Positions 8,002 through 16,531 are shown, counted from the stretch's first letter. The stretch is 64,000 bases of DNA from Clostridium sp. 12(A) (GCA_000526575.1 JAGI01000003.1:434001-498000), one strand, 5' to 3'. Notes: generated from the sequence alone by a model not told the origin. Translations and numbers: made by a program.

Positions 8002-9360
8002 ATGAATACTTGTAATTTTGAAGGTCTTACCGGCCGTGTGGTGACACCAGATGACCCTTTCTACCAGGAGTTAAGACAAGTTTACAACCGAGCTGTCAAT
8101 AAATTCCCACTTGCCATCGTTTTCTGTCAAAACGAGGCGGATGTAAGCAATGCCGTCTTATGGTCCAGATCACACTGTGTATCCCTGCGTATCCGAAGCG
8201 GAGGACACAATTACGAAGGCTATTCCACAGGAAATGATATTCTTGATATTGATCTAAGTGAATTCAATCAGATTGCCATAAATGAAGCTTTAAGTCTTGT
8301 CACCGTTCAGGGAGGCGTTACCAATAAGCAGGTCTATGAAACTGTTTCAGCCCTGGGATATCCCTTTCCAGGCGGTACCTGCCCTACCGTTGGTGTAAGC
8401 GGTTATGCCCTGGGAGGCGGCTGGGGACTCTCCTGCCGGTATCTGGGGCTGGGCTGCGATAATTTGGTGCAGCTGCGGCTTGTGAACTATGAAGGTGTCG
8501 TCCTGACAGCCAGCGATACGGAAAATCCAGATCTTTACTGGGCCCTTCGAGGAGGCGGAGGCGGAAACTTTGGCGTAGTCACCTCTATGACCTTCCGGCT
8601 TCCACCAAAGGTCTCAAACGTTACACTCATCGATATTCGTTATTCCAATGCTGACCGGGAAAAGCAGTCCTTATTTATCCAGACCTGGCAGGATTGGCTG
8701 ATGGATGCAGATATCAGGGTCACTCTTGTTTCACGAATCTTTAATTCACAGGAGGAGGGCCTGGGAATCATTGCAAGAGGTATCTTTTATGGTCCCCCGG
8801 AAGCTGCTCTTGGTATTGTAAAACCCCTATTAGAGCTTGGAGGTGTAAGATACAGTTTAAGAAGCCTTACCTTTTTAGAAGCTGTCACCATCATTGGAGA
8901 ATTTTATCCTCCCTATGAATCGTTTCAGTCTGCCAGCCGTTTTGTCCTTCGTGATTTCAGCGAATGTGAAACGTGTCAGCTGGCGGGTCTGATTGCAGAG
9001 CGACCCAGGGGTTCTGTCTATACTGCTCTTTCCTTTTATGCTTTAGGAGGAAGGGTCTCAGAGACTGCATCAAATGAAACTGCATTCTTCTACCGAAACG
9101 CACATTATATCACATGGCTAAATACTGTATTTGAAAGCTGCAAGTGTGAAAATTCTGACTGGATCAACGAACGATTCTGCTATTTGAAATCTGTTACGGA
9201 GGGCTCCTATGTTAATTTCCCCTATGGTCTACTCCCCTGCTATCTAAAAGAATATTATGGAAGCAATGCCTGCCGGTTAAAAAAAGTAAAAAAACGTTAT
9301 GATCCTTATAATGTTTTCTCCTTCCCTCAGGGAATTCTAAAAAAGCCACCGTGCCTATAA
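8002..9360 (+). CDS. FAD-linked oxidoreductase, berberine-bridge-enzyme (BBE) type
   Basis: 452-residue oxidoreductase of the PCMH/FAD_binding_4 fold with a C-terminal BBE motif (YYGSNACRLKKVKKRYDP...VFSFPQGI). The RSGGHNYEG motif (His about residue 69) and GTCPTVGVSGYALGGG (Cys about 131) are the two residues that in this family tether FAD covalently, so bicovalent flavin is predicted. Members oxidise sugars, oligosaccharides or secondary metabolites with oxygen as acceptor; the substrate here is unknown. No signal peptide is seen. The strong AAAGGAGG site lies inside a hairpin. The gene stands alone, between the invertible segment and a chemoreceptor, and ends at its own terminator. Oxygen-using oxidases are uncommon in anaerobes. 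Confidence 0.88.
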   Translation: MNTCNFEGLTGRVVTPDDPFYQELRQVYNRAVNKFPLAIVFCQNEADVSNAVLWSRSHCVSLRIRSGGHNYEGYSTGNDILDIDLSEFNQIAINEALSLVTVQGGVTNKQVYETVSALGYPFPGGTCPTVGVSGYALGGGWGLSCRYLGLGCDNLVQLRLVNYEGVVLTASDTENPDLYWALRGGGGGNFGVVTSMTFRLPPKVSNVTLIDIRYSNADREKQSLFIQTWQDWLMDADIRVTLVSRIFNSQEEGLGIIARGIFYGPPEAALGIVKPLLELGGVRYSLRSLTFLEAVTIIGEFYPPYESFQSASRFVLRDFSECETCQLAGLIAERPRGSVYTALSFYALGGRVSETASNETAFFYRNAHYITWLNTVFESCKCENSDWINERFCYLKSVTEGSYVNFPYGLLPCYLKEYYGSNACRLKKVKKRYDPYNVFSFPQGILKKPPCL

Positions 9361-9403
9361 ACAGAGAAAAATAATTCCATTTAACACATGAATCATCCCA
9401 TAG

Positions 9404-9438
9404 CCTCGTGTAAATTCCCCTTACACGAGGACTTTTTT
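9404..9438 (+). terminator. Rho-independent terminator
   Basis: Perfect 10-bp stem CCTCGTGTAA (9404-9413) / TTACACGAGG (9421-9430) followed by a T run. It ends the flavoprotein transcript. Confidence 0.9.
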
Positions 9439-9488
9439 ATTTCAGGTTACATTTATTTACAAAAAGCGACAGTTTTTTACTAATTTGA

Positions 9489-9517
9489 TTGAGTTTTATC
9501 ATTTTTTCACTTATAAT
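9489..9517 (+). promoter_or_regulatory. Sigma-A promoter of the second chemoreceptor
   Basis: TTGAGT (9489-9494), 17-nt spacer, TATAAT (9512-9517). Transcription would start near 9524, giving an unusually long leader of about 270 nt. Confidence 0.6.
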
Positions 9518-9535
9518 CATAATTACAAATTTTTG

Positions 9536-9770
9536 GCTGATATGGAAATATTAGCAGATAGGAGTGAGCATAAAGAGTATTATATTTTAGCCTTGATCCA
9601 AAACATATATATTTCATCTGGCCCATAAAAATCGTTTGGAACACATGGCAGAACTGCCCTTTTTGTTTTTCAATCATCACCGGATTCCAAAGAGCCTGAG
9701 CAGAGAATTAAACTTATTTACGGAATGAAAAATCAGCAGTCTTTCATTTCGTCCCTACCGGGTCAGGTAG
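9536..9770 (+). promoter_or_regulatory. Long structured 5' leader of chemoreceptor mRNA
   Basis: Three stem-loops are visible: 9536-9543 with 9548-9555 closed by a GGAA tetraloop; 9721-9730 with 9742-9751 (10 bp including one G-U); and CTACC/GGTAG (9755-9759 with 9766-9770) just before the AGGAGG ribosome site. I do not find the conserved core of a known riboswitch class, including c-di-GMP-I. The function is open. Confidence 0.35.
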
Positions 9771-9795
9771 CTAGTAACTATCAGGAGGATTACTT

Positions 9796-11577
9796 ATGAG
9801 AAATTTTAACGACTACAGTATATCAAAAAAGCTGAGTGCTGGATTTATAGCCGTAGCTGCAATTATGCTGGTGGTAGGTCTGGTGGGTCTTGGGAGTATG
9901 CTCCGAATTAATTCATCAGATACCTACATGTACAAAGAAAAGACCGCTCCTCTGGAGGATATGTTCACCGCCATACGAAGCTTGTATCAGATCCGTACCG
10001 ATGCCAGGGATATGGTCATTAACTCCGACGACAAGGAAAAAGTAGCAGCGCTGGAACAAAGCTACCAAACGAACAAGGAACTGTTTGTTACCAGCTCAGA
10101 AATCTACCGAAAATCCATTCCTTCCTCGGCTCAGGATTCTATACAGTTATACGACGAAGCTATGAAGCTTTTTCACGATTCCTATGACCCTGCTATCACA
10201 AAAGCTATTTCAGCCGCCAAATCAGGAGATAAATTAAGCCTTCAATTGGCTTTAGCAAACCAGAGCGAGGAGATTCAGACTATCTATGGTAACTTTGATA
10301 AGCTGATTGATAATCGTATGAAAGAAGCAAATGAAATCAGTAACATTAATGAGACCATCGCAGTGGTGGCTACTGTAGCGCTGATACTTTTTATTGCTGC
10401 AGGTATGATAGCTGCCATTTTCCTTGGAAAAAGATTATCCGCTATGATCAGTATTCCCATCGGTAAGGTGGTAGACGCAGCAAAGCTGATTTCTCAGGGA
10501 CAGCTTGATGTGGACCTTACAGACATAACCTCAAAGGACGAGACCGGCCAGCTGGCTATGGCTTTTACCTATATGACTAACGGGATTAAGGAGCAGGCAT
10601 TGGCTGCCGTTAACATCAGCAACGGAGATTTCACTCAGAATGTTCCCATTCGTTCTGATAAGGATGCCATGGGACTTGCTCTGCTAAAGATTGAAAATGA
10701 CTTAAACCAGTCTCTTCTTTCCATTCAGACTGCTTCCGATCAGGTAAACACCGGTGCAGAACAGGTATCCTCTGCTGCCCAGGCCCTTGCCTCCGGTACC
10801 ACAGAACAGGCGGCTACCATCGAGGAATTAAATGCTGCCATTACAAATGTTACACAGCAAGCGGAATTAAACGCTCAAAATGTACAGAAGGCCACCGTTT
10901 ATGTTGGAGAGGCGGATGCAGGTGTCATTGAGAGCAACGCGCATATGCAGAAATTAAATCTTTCCATGAAGGAGATTTCTGCTTCTTCCGATAAGATTTC
11001 AAGCATTACAAAGGTAATCGAAGACATAGCTTTCCAGACCAATATCCTTGCACTGAATGCGGCAGTAGAATCTGCAAGAGCCGGAAGTGCCGGAAAAGGA
11101 TTTGCCGTAGTGGCTGATGAAGTACGAAATCTGGCTGCGAAATCCGCTGCTGCTGCAAAACAGACAGCTGAGCTCATCGGACATTCTGCGGTTTCTGTTT
11201 CAGAGGGTGAAAAGCTTGCCTTAGAAGCAGCTAACATTCTTTTAGAAGTAGGAAAAAAAGCAAAGCTTGCCGAACAGTCTATTAAAGAAATTGACAATGC
11301 ATCTTCTGCACAGGTCGTTGCCATTGAAGAAATCAACCATGGTCTTGCCCAGGTATCCGCAGTGGTACAAAGCAATGCAGCTACAGCTGAAGAAAGCTCC
11401 GCTTCCAGTGAAGAGCTGGCTGCACAGGCACAGATGCTGAAAGAAGAAGTAGGAAGATTTAAGCTTAAAACAGAGACAGGAAATTATCAGCCTCTGAAAG
11501 AGGAGTCTCATATTTCCCATGATACATATGATTATGAATCTTCTTATACAAACGATACTATGTACAGCAAATACTAA
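9796..11577 (+). CDS. Methyl-accepting chemotaxis protein
   Basis: Chemoreceptor of 593 residues, paralogous along its whole length to the receptor at 4321-5994: similar N-terminus ([15 protein letters not shown]), membrane helices at about 12-34 and 190-213, a four-helix-bundle ectodomain, HAMP, and the signalling tip [22 protein letters not shown]. It differs in a Tyr/Ser/Asp-rich C-terminal tail of about 35 residues after the coiled coil, which does not look like the NWETF-type pentapeptide that tethers CheR in other bacteria. The ATG has CAGGAGG upstream. It is monocistronic with a long leader, ending at a bidirectional terminator shared with ohrR. Confidence 0.95.
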   Translation: MRNFNDYSISKKLSAGFIAVAAIMLVVGLVGLGSMLRINSSDTYMYKEKTAPLEDMFTAIRSLYQIRTDARDMVINSDDKEKVAALEQSYQTNKELFVTSSEIYRKSIPSSAQDSIQLYDEAMKLFHDSYDPAITKAISAAKSGDKLSLQLALANQSEEIQTIYGNFDKLIDNRMKEANEISNINETIAVVATVALILFIAAGMIAAIFLGKRLSAMISIPIGKVVDAAKLISQGQLDVDLTDITSKDETGQLAMAFTYMTNGIKEQALAAVNISNGDFTQNVPIRSDKDAMGLALLKIENDLNQSLLSIQTASDQVNTGAEQVSSAAQALASGTTEQAATIEELNAAITNVTQQAELNAQNVQKATVYVGEADAGVIESNAHMQKLNLSMKEISASSDKISSITKVIEDIAFQTNILALNAAVESARAGSAGKGFAVVADEVRNLAAKSAAAAKQTAELIGHSAVSVSEGEKLALEAANILLEVGKKAKLAEQSIKEIDNASSAQVVAIEEINHGLAQVSAVVQSNAATAEESSASSEELAAQAQMLKEEVGRFKLKTETGNYQPLKEESHISHDTYDYESSYTNDTMYSKY

Positions 11578-11583
11578 AAAAAG

Positions 11584-11622
11584 AACTCAGGAAACCATCT
11601 CATTGGCTTCCTGAGTTTTTTA
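11584..11622. terminator. Bidirectional terminator between chemoreceptor and ohrR
   Basis: Perfect 10-bp stem AACTCAGGAA (11584-11593) / TTCCTGAGTT (11608-11617), with T runs on the plus side and A runs (T on minus) on the other. It serves both converging genes. Confidence 0.85.
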
Positions 11623-12063
11623 TTTGTCTGGATTCCGGTTGGAACTTCCTAAGATCTTATATAACAGGTGATACAGCTGTTTCGCTTCTTCCTGATCAAG
11701 AGGGACACATTTTGTAATCTTTTCCGGTATGAGAACCGCCTGTTCCTTCAGTTCCTCTCCCTGCTTCGTCAGCGTGACAATGACACTTCTTTCATCGGTC
11801 TTATCCCGGCTGCGGCTTAGAAGGCCTGAAATTTCCATCTTTTTTAACAGGGGAGTTAAGGTACCGCTGTCCAGGTAAAGAAGCTCTCCAAGCTGTTTCA
11901 CGGTAAGCTGCTTTTTCTCCCATAATACCATCATGGCAATATACTGGGTATAGGTCAGGCCAATCTCATCGAGAAATGGCTTATACATACGCACGATCTC
12001 TCGGGAACAGGCATAGAGAGGAAAGCATAGCTGGTTTTCTAATTTTAGTCTATCATAGTTCAT
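11620..12063 (-). CDS. ohrR: OhrR-type MarR-family peroxide-sensing repressor
   Basis: 147-residue winged-helix regulator, the same length as Bacillus OhrR. The N-terminal motif LKLENQLCFPLYACSRE holds the single reactive Cys whose oxidation by organic peroxides releases DNA; a second Cys sits in ACSRE. The wing sequence (DKTDERSVIVTLT) is typical. ATG 12063 has GGAGAA upstream; an earlier ATG at 12084 has none. It is the second gene of an operon behind a glutathione peroxidase (39 nt apart), so it is probably autoregulated through the dyad in the 12.74-12.77 kb intergenic region. The partner being a peroxidase rather than Ohr is less usual. Confidence 0.9.
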   Translation of the reverse strand: MNYDRLKLENQLCFPLYACSREIVRMYKPFLDEIGLTYTQYIAMMVLWEKKQLTVKQLGELLYLDSGTLTPLLKKMEISGLLSRSRDKTDERSVIVTLTKQGEELKEQAVLIPEKITKCVPLDQEEAKQLYHLLYKILGSSNRNPDK

Positions 12064-12102
12064 TACGTTTCTCCGTTCTCCCACTGTCTTATATGGATTG
12101 TT

Positions 12103-12648
12103 TTACAGCAGCTGATTGATGCGTTCTTCTACAAGCTTCATATCAGCAGTAGGCTCAAATCGTTCTATTACATTACCTTTCCGGTCAACCAGGAATTTTG
12201 TAAAATTCCACTTGATATCCGGTTCATTCTTATAGTTGGGATTTTTTTCTTCAAACATGTTTTCCAGAACAGGTGTTAATTTATGGCCGGCATCAAAGCC
12301 TTTAAAATCCTTCTCTTTTACCAGATACTGATAAAGAGGAATCGCATTCTCTCCATTTACATCAATCTTGGAAAACTGAGGGAAGGTAACGCCAAAACGT
12401 CCAGTACAAAAGGTGTGGATCTCTTCGTTATCACCAGGCGCCTGATTGCCAAACTGGTTGCATGGGAAATCAAGGATTTCCAGGCCTTTTTCTGCATACT
12501 TTGCATATAATTCCTGAAGATCCGTATACTGTGGAGTGAACCCGCACTCAGTTGCTGTATTAACGATCAATACTACTTTGCCTTGGTAATCAGATAAGCT
12601 CTTCTCTTCTCCAGCCATTGGTTTTACTTTAAAATCATAAACAGACAT
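12103..12648 (-). CDS. Glutathione peroxidase family (thiol peroxidase), long form
   Basis: 181-residue peroxidase with the motifs NTATECGFTPQY (peroxidatic Cys), FPCNQFG and WNFTKFLVD, a second copy of the family in this window. It carries an extra 20-25-residue insertion (about 115-140) absent from the 3.0-kb copy. It is the first gene of a two-gene operon with ohrR, driven by a strong promoter at 12704-12732. Expected to detoxify organic hydroperoxides in the cytoplasm using a thioredoxin-like reductant. The ribosome site is AAGGAGG. Confidence 0.93.
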   Translation of the reverse strand: MSVYDFKVKPMAGEEKSLSDYQGKVVLIVNTATECGFTPQYTDLQELYAKYAEKGLEILDFPCNQFGNQAPGDNEEIHTFCTGRFGVTFPQFSKIDVNGENAIPLYQYLVKEKDFKGFDAGHKLTPVLENMFEEKNPNYKNEPDIKWNFTKFLVDRKGNVIERFEPTADMKLVEERINQLL

Positions 12649-12703
12649 GTCATATACCTCCTTAAATGTATTATATCAAATTATATTTATCTAAATCATC
12701 TTT

Positions 12704-12732
12704 ATTATAAGTTATTCAAGAAAACTTGTCAA
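12704..12732 (-). promoter_or_regulatory. Sigma-A promoter of the peroxidase-ohrR operon
   Basis: On the minus strand TTGACA (12732-12727), 17-nt spacer, TATAAT (12709-12704): a perfect consensus, implying high expression unless repressed. Confidence 0.8.
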
Positions 12733-12741
12733 CGGTAATGT

Positions 12742-12769
12742 AAAATTTAATTTTGTTAAATTCAATTTT
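12742..12769. promoter_or_regulatory. OhrR-like operator dyad between divergent promoters
   Basis: AT-rich dyad with arms AAAATTTAA and TTAAATTCAATTTT around a TTTTG centre. It lies 10 nt upstream of the peroxidase -35 and 15 nt upstream of the divergent marR -35, so one protein could affect both. Assignment to OhrR is by resemblance to its AATT-rich boxes. Confidence 0.45.
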
Positions 12770-12783
12770 GATATAAAAATAGA

Positions 12784-12824
12784 TTGACACCAGTTTCGTC
12801 CAGTGCTATATTTGTATGTACAAA
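12784..12824 (+). promoter_or_regulatory. Promoter and operator of the second MarR gene
   Basis: TTGACA (12784-12789), 17-nt spacer, TATATT (12807-12812). The dyad TTTGTA-TG-TACAAA (12811-12824) spans the -10 edge and predicted start site, an ideal position for self-repression. Confidence 0.65.
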
Positions 12825-12842
12825 CAAGAGAGAGGTGATGCT

Positions 12843-13298
12843 TTGAACAGGGTTTCAAATACCGAAGAACAACACGGCTTCCTCATGAATAGCTGTCTGT
12901 TTTTTACCACCACCAAGCTTTCCAGGGCTTTGGGAAAAATAGCAGAGGAGGCTTTTGCAAAAACAGGTCTTTCTCCAAGCCATGCCTCCCTGCTTTATCT
13001 TGTAAATCAAAACGGCGGTATGATGCAAAAAGATTTAGGGGAAACACTTCACTTAACTCCTTCCACCATTACACGGCTGATTGAAAAGCTGGAATTAAAA
13101 CAGCTTGTCACCAAAAGGCTGGAAGGAAAGCAGGCTTATCTAAATCCTACCCCCAAAGGACTGGCCTTGCAAAAGGAAATCACAGAATCATGGGAACAGC
13201 TCCACAGACAATATGATAATATACTTACGGAAGAAGAAACCGCTCAGTTTATTGCCATTAGTGGAAAGCTATTAAAAAGCTTAACAAAAGATTTCTAG
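12843..13298 (+). CDS. MarR-family transcriptional regulator
   Basis: 151-residue winged-helix regulator with recognition helix TPSTITRLIEKLE. A frame-compatible ATG at 12816 lies before the predicted transcription start, so TTG 12843 with AGAGGTGAT upstream is chosen. A Cys in the first helix (MNSCLFF) could sense oxidants or quinones, but that is inference. It heads a likely operon with an ABM-domain monooxygenase (33 nt) and then an Fe-S flavoprotein (120 nt), a grouping common for quinone or electrophile stress. It probably represses itself through the TTTGTA/TACAAA dyad. Confidence 0.85.
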   Translation: MNRVSNTEEQHGFLMNSCLFFTTTKLSRALGKIAEEAFAKTGLSPSHASLLYLVNQNGGMMQKDLGETLHLTPSTITRLIEKLELKQLVTKRLEGKQAYLNPTPKGLALQKEITESWEQLHRQYDNILTEEETAQFIAISGKLLKSLTKDF

Positions 13299-13331
13299 TT
13301 CATACGATAACAAAAAGCAAAGGAGAACATT

Positions 13332-13622
13332 ATGATACACATTATTGCTAATAACTACGTAAAAGCTGACAAAGTTGAGGAGTATTTAACATTGGCTATG
13401 GGTCTGGTTGAGGATACCAGAAACAAGGATGCAGGATGCATCCGCTATGAGCTGGTTCAGGATTTAAAAAATCCACAGATTCTTACCATGCTGGAAGAAT
13501 GGGAAAGCCAGGAAGCCTTAAACAACCATATGAATTCGGAGCATTTTAAAGAAGTTATGGCAGCAACTGCTGATTTTTCCGAAAAAGCTGCGGAAATTCA
13601 CGTATGTAAAAAAATTAAATAA
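13332..13622 (+). CDS. Antibiotic-biosynthesis-monooxygenase (ABM) domain protein, YgiN-like
   Basis: 96-residue single ABM domain, the usual length for the family. These dimeric ferredoxin-like proteins act as cofactor-free oxygenases of quinols or as haem-type degraders, and many bind quinones. The motif VEDTRNKDAGCIRYELVQD and the later EWESQEALNNHMNSEHF pattern are characteristic. Its place between a MarR regulator and a flavoprotein reductase argues for redox or quinone stress. The ribosome site is AAAGGAGAA. Confidence 0.85.
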   Translation: MIHIIANNYVKADKVEEYLTLAMGLVEDTRNKDAGCIRYELVQDLKNPQILTMLEEWESQEALNNHMNSEHFKEVMAATADFSEKAAEIHVCKKIK

Positions 13623-13742
13623 AGCACTCACTTATCCAGGAGCATTCTATCCCATAAACAGGATCAACGTTTTATATGCTCCCTATATATAGTTAGATTT
13701 ACGGGTCATAAATCAATTATTAGGATCATGGAGGGAAGTTTT

Positions 13743-14273
13743 ATGAATGTATTAGTAGTCACAGGCAGTCCAAGACGGAACGGCAATACAGAAATCATGG
13801 CAGAGGCCTTTGCCCAGTCAGCAAAAGAAGCCGGTCATGATGTTACAGTGAGGAATTTAAGCACCTTAAAGGTGGGGCCATGTCTGGCCTGTCAATACTG
13901 CTTTACCCACGATGGTGTTTGTAGCCAGACAGATGATATGAGTCATCTTTTAAAGGATATCGAAGTGACCGATATGCTGGTTTTAGCCTCTCCCATCTAT
14001 TGGTTTGACGTTTCCGCACAGACAAAGGCCTTTGTGGATCGTATGTATGCCTTTGCTAAAAAGGGCTTTCGCATCAGATCCATTGCCATGCTCTTAAATT
14101 CCGGAGGTAATAATGTTTATGATGCTGCCGAAGCTCAGCTCAATGCCATTTGTTCTTATCTGAAATGGGAAAACAAGGGCGTCATTAAAATATCAGGAAT
14201 GACAGAAAAGGGGAGCATGAACAATACCGATCAGCTGGATTCCGTCAGAGAATTTGCAGCCAGCCTTTCATAA
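13743..14273 (+). CDS. NADPH-dependent FMN reductase / iron-sulfur flavoprotein
   Basis: 176-residue flavodoxin-fold protein with the N-terminal FMN-phosphate loop TGSPRRNGNTE and the compact Cys motif CLACQYC...GVC (CX2CX2CX6C), as in Isf-type proteins that hold a [4Fe-4S] cluster next to FMN. A later APIYWFDVS-like segment (ASPIYWFDVSAQTKAFVDR) contacts the isoalloxazine ring. It probably shuttles electrons to oxygen species or quinones in anaerobes. ATG 13743 has GGAGGGAAG upstream. It ends in an exceptional 22-bp hairpin. Confidence 0.88.
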   Translation: MNVLVVTGSPRRNGNTEIMAEAFAQSAKEAGHDVTVRNLSTLKVGPCLACQYCFTHDGVCSQTDDMSHLLKDIEVTDMLVLASPIYWFDVSAQTKAFVDRMYAFAKKGFRIRSIAMLLNSGGNNVYDAAEAQLNAICSYLKWENKGVIKISGMTEKGSMNNTDQLDSVREFAASLS

Positions 14274-14281
14274 GAGAATGT

Positions 14282-14330
14282 ACATAATAGAAGATGGTGC
14301 TCCCAACAGGAGCACCATCTTCTATTATGT
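14282..14330. terminator. 22-bp perfect hairpin between convergent genes
   Basis: Arms 14282-14303 and 14309-14330 are perfectly complementary over 22 bp with a 5-nt loop. It abuts the stop codon of the minus-strand gene at 14331. T tracts are short, but the position between converging genes indicates a two-way terminator. Confidence 0.75.
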
Positions 14331-14978
14331 TTAGAGCTCAAGCCCTCTTAATTTAATATAATCTTTGATAAGCGTAGCAGTTTGCTCCAAATCAATTCTG
14401 CTGGTATTGATGATAAGATCATAATTATCCCAGTCATCCCAGCTCTCACCGGTGTAATAGCGGTAATATTCTTTCCTCTCCCGGTTGATCTTCTTCACAC
14501 GCTTGGTCGCTTCTTTTTCATCGATCTTATCTACATCCATGGTTCTTTTCACAAGTGTAGGCGTATCTGCGTATACAAATATCTTTACAAGTCCCGGTAC
14601 CTTCACATCTTCACGGCTTAAGATATAATCCGCACATCTGCCTGCAATGATACAGGACTCTTCCTCTGCAAGCTCTCTGATGACCTGAGACTGAAAACGG
14701 AATAAGTTCTCCGGTTTTACAATATCCGAATCTGTCGATGGCTTTCCTAACTGGGGTTTTAATCCGCTTACGATCCGGTATAGCAGATTATTTCCTGCCT
14801 TTTCATCTGCCAGGCGGAAAAATACTTCTCCCACAGCACTCTGCTCAGAAGTAAGGGTCAAAATCTCTTCGTCATAAAAGTTAATTCCAAATTCTTCTGC
14901 AAGAGCCTTTCCTACAATACGTCCACCGCTTCCGTACTGTCTTCCTATTGTAATGACCAGATTATTTTTCTCTTTCAT
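14331..14978 (-). CDS. Cytidylate-kinase-like P-loop protein
   Basis: 215-residue nucleotide-kinase-like protein of the Cytidylate_kin2 group. It has the N-terminal P-loop GRQYGSGGRIVGK, and IIAGRCADYIL and later RKEYYRYYTGESWDD typical of this group, common in Firmicutes and often called cytidylate-kinase-like. The true substrate is uncertain; the essential Cmk normally lies elsewhere. ATG 14978 with AAAGGAGG is used. It sits alone, convergent with the flavoprotein and downstream of galactokinase in the same direction. Confidence 0.85.
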   Translation of the reverse strand: MKEKNNLVITIGRQYGSGGRIVGKALAEEFGINFYDEEILTLTSEQSAVGEVFFRLADEKAGNNLLYRIVSGLKPQLGKPSTDSDIVKPENLFRFQSQVIRELAEEESCIIAGRCADYILSREDVKVPGLVKIFVYADTPTLVKRTMDVDKIDEKEATKRVKKINRERKEYYRYYTGESWDDWDNYDLIINTSRIDLEQTATLIKDYIKLRGLEL

Positions 14979-15062
14979 AATGCCTGCCTCCTTTAGTTGC
15001 ACGTTCTCATATCTTCTATTACTTACCTCTATTGTACTCTATTATGGCAGGATTTACAATTA

Positions 15063-16361
15063 TTATTGCTTTAGAATCTCTTCAAAACAGATGGCCCCGT
15101 AAGGTCTGATGCTCATGCGGTATGCATTTCCCTGGCCCATGGCTTTTTCCATGTAGGCGATATACTCATCTGCCAGTTCATTGGGAATCATGGTCATAAT
15201 AACACCGGCAAATCCGCCGCCATGGATCCTGCAGGCTCCTGCCTTTTTTTCTCCCAGGAAAAGCTCCGTCAGAGCCAGAGCCACGGTGATACCCTGCTCC
15301 TGATAGCTGGTATTGGTAAAGCAGTTCTGAAGCCATTTCCAGGAGGAATTGCCGGAGGCTGTGATATTATGCAGAAAATCTTCAAAACGCCCTTCCTTTA
15401 AGGCTGCCACTTCTGCGTCCACCCGCTTATTCTCCTCAAAGAAATGAAGGGCCCGAAGAACAGAACGGTCACCGGCAAATTCTCTGACCTCATTCAGGTT
15501 TAAAAGAACCTGTTCTTCTGTAATCTCTGCACACACTTCTTTTCCGAAGAACTCTGCTACTTTTTTCATCTCCAGGGGAACCAGGGAATAATCCTCACTT
15601 AAATCTGCATGTCCCTTGCCTGTATTAACGATAATCAGACTGTGATTTCTGGAAGCAAAATCAAAATCAATCTTTTCCACCTTTGGCTCAGATGGATTCT
15701 TAAAATCAATGGTGATAAGGCCACCCACAGCACAGGCCATCTGGTCTAAGAGACCTGAGGACTTGTCCCAGTAAACATTCTCAGAGTATTTGCCGATATG
15801 GGCGTAATCCACTGCGGTAAGACGTCCCTGATTAAAAAAGGTATTGATCATGCTGCATAAAAGCATCTCATAAGAAGCAGAGGAGCTAACTCCCGCCGCA
15901 CTGATTACATTGGTGGTAATATAGGCATCAAAGCCGCCGATTTCATGGCCGGCTTCTAAAAATCCTTTGAACAGGCCCTTTGTTAAATCAATGGTTCCAG
16001 CCTTCTTCTCGCTTGGTTTTAAATCATCAAGATCTATGGTAAAATTCTGGTTATAGGTCTCACTGATTATGGTAACGGTCCTGGTCCCATTAATCGCGGC
16101 TACGCCTACACAGTCCAGATTAATACTTCCTGCAAGCACCTTTCCATGATTATGATCTGTATGGTTACCGCTGATTTCTGTACGGCCAGGCGCAGAAAAC
16201 AACAGGACATCCTCATCCTGGGGGAATTTCTTCTCAAAGCTTACTAACAGCTCTTCATACCGTTTTATATTAGTTTCAATTCCTTCTTCTCCATATAGTG
16301 AAGCCATAAGTCTTCTGGAATCATCTGATTTTAAAAGCTTAATGGTATCGGTAACTTTCAT
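15063..16361 (-). CDS. galK: Galactokinase (GHMP kinase)
   Basis: 432-residue GHMP-family sugar kinase expected to phosphorylate galactose at C1 (Leloir pathway). Motif 1 reads GRTEISGNHTDHNHG, close to the GRxNLIGEHTDYNxG signature; the ATP-binding motif is SAAGVSSSASYE; the C-terminal motif is GACRIHGGGFAG. It is about 45 residues longer than the Bacillus or E. coli enzyme, with an extended N-terminus before motif 1. No galT, galE or galactoside transporter is next to it. Divergent from the radical-SAM gene, with several alternative -10 hexamers in the 100-nt gap. Confidence 0.88.
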   Translation of the reverse strand: MKVTDTIKLLKSDDSRRLMASLYGEEGIETNIKRYEELLVSFEKKFPQDEDVLLFSAPGRTEISGNHTDHNHGKVLAGSINLDCVGVAAINGTRTVTIISETYNQNFTIDLDDLKPSEKKAGTIDLTKGLFKGFLEAGHEIGGFDAYITTNVISAAGVSSSASYEMLLCSMINTFFNQGRLTAVDYAHIGKYSENVYWDKSSGLLDQMACAVGGLITIDFKNPSEPKVEKIDFDFASRNHSLIIVNTGKGHADLSEDYSLVPLEMKKVAEFFGKEVCAEITEEQVLLNLNEVREFAGDRSVLRALHFFEENKRVDAEVAALKEGRFEDFLHNITASGNSSWKWLQNCFTNTSYQEQGITVALALTELFLGEKKAGACRIHGGGFAGVIMTMIPNELADEYIAYMEKAMGQGNAYRMSIRPYGAICFEEILKQ

Positions 16362-16531
16362 CTTTTATTCTCCTTTTCCCCATTCAATTACATTATAAAA
16401 CAATACTATGAGTATAGCATAATTGTCAAAAGTTCTACAATACATTATTCTACGAAATCCTATAAAATAATTTGACAGTATCACCAGGCCGCACCTATAA
16501 TAAAGCAATGACGAAAACCGGGGAGGCTTCT

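Noticed and set aside
9524-9795. c-di-GMP-I riboswitch
   Set aside because: The GGTAGC-like piece near 9766 is suggestive, but the conserved ACGCAAAGC-type core and paired helices are missing.
10899-11375. 158-codon minus-strand frame inside the chemoreceptor
   Set aside because: An antisense shadow of the Ala-rich signalling coiled coil; no ribosome site and an implausible product.
12816-12842. ATG 12816 as start of the MarR gene
   Set aside because: It lies before the predicted transcription start and has no ribosome site.
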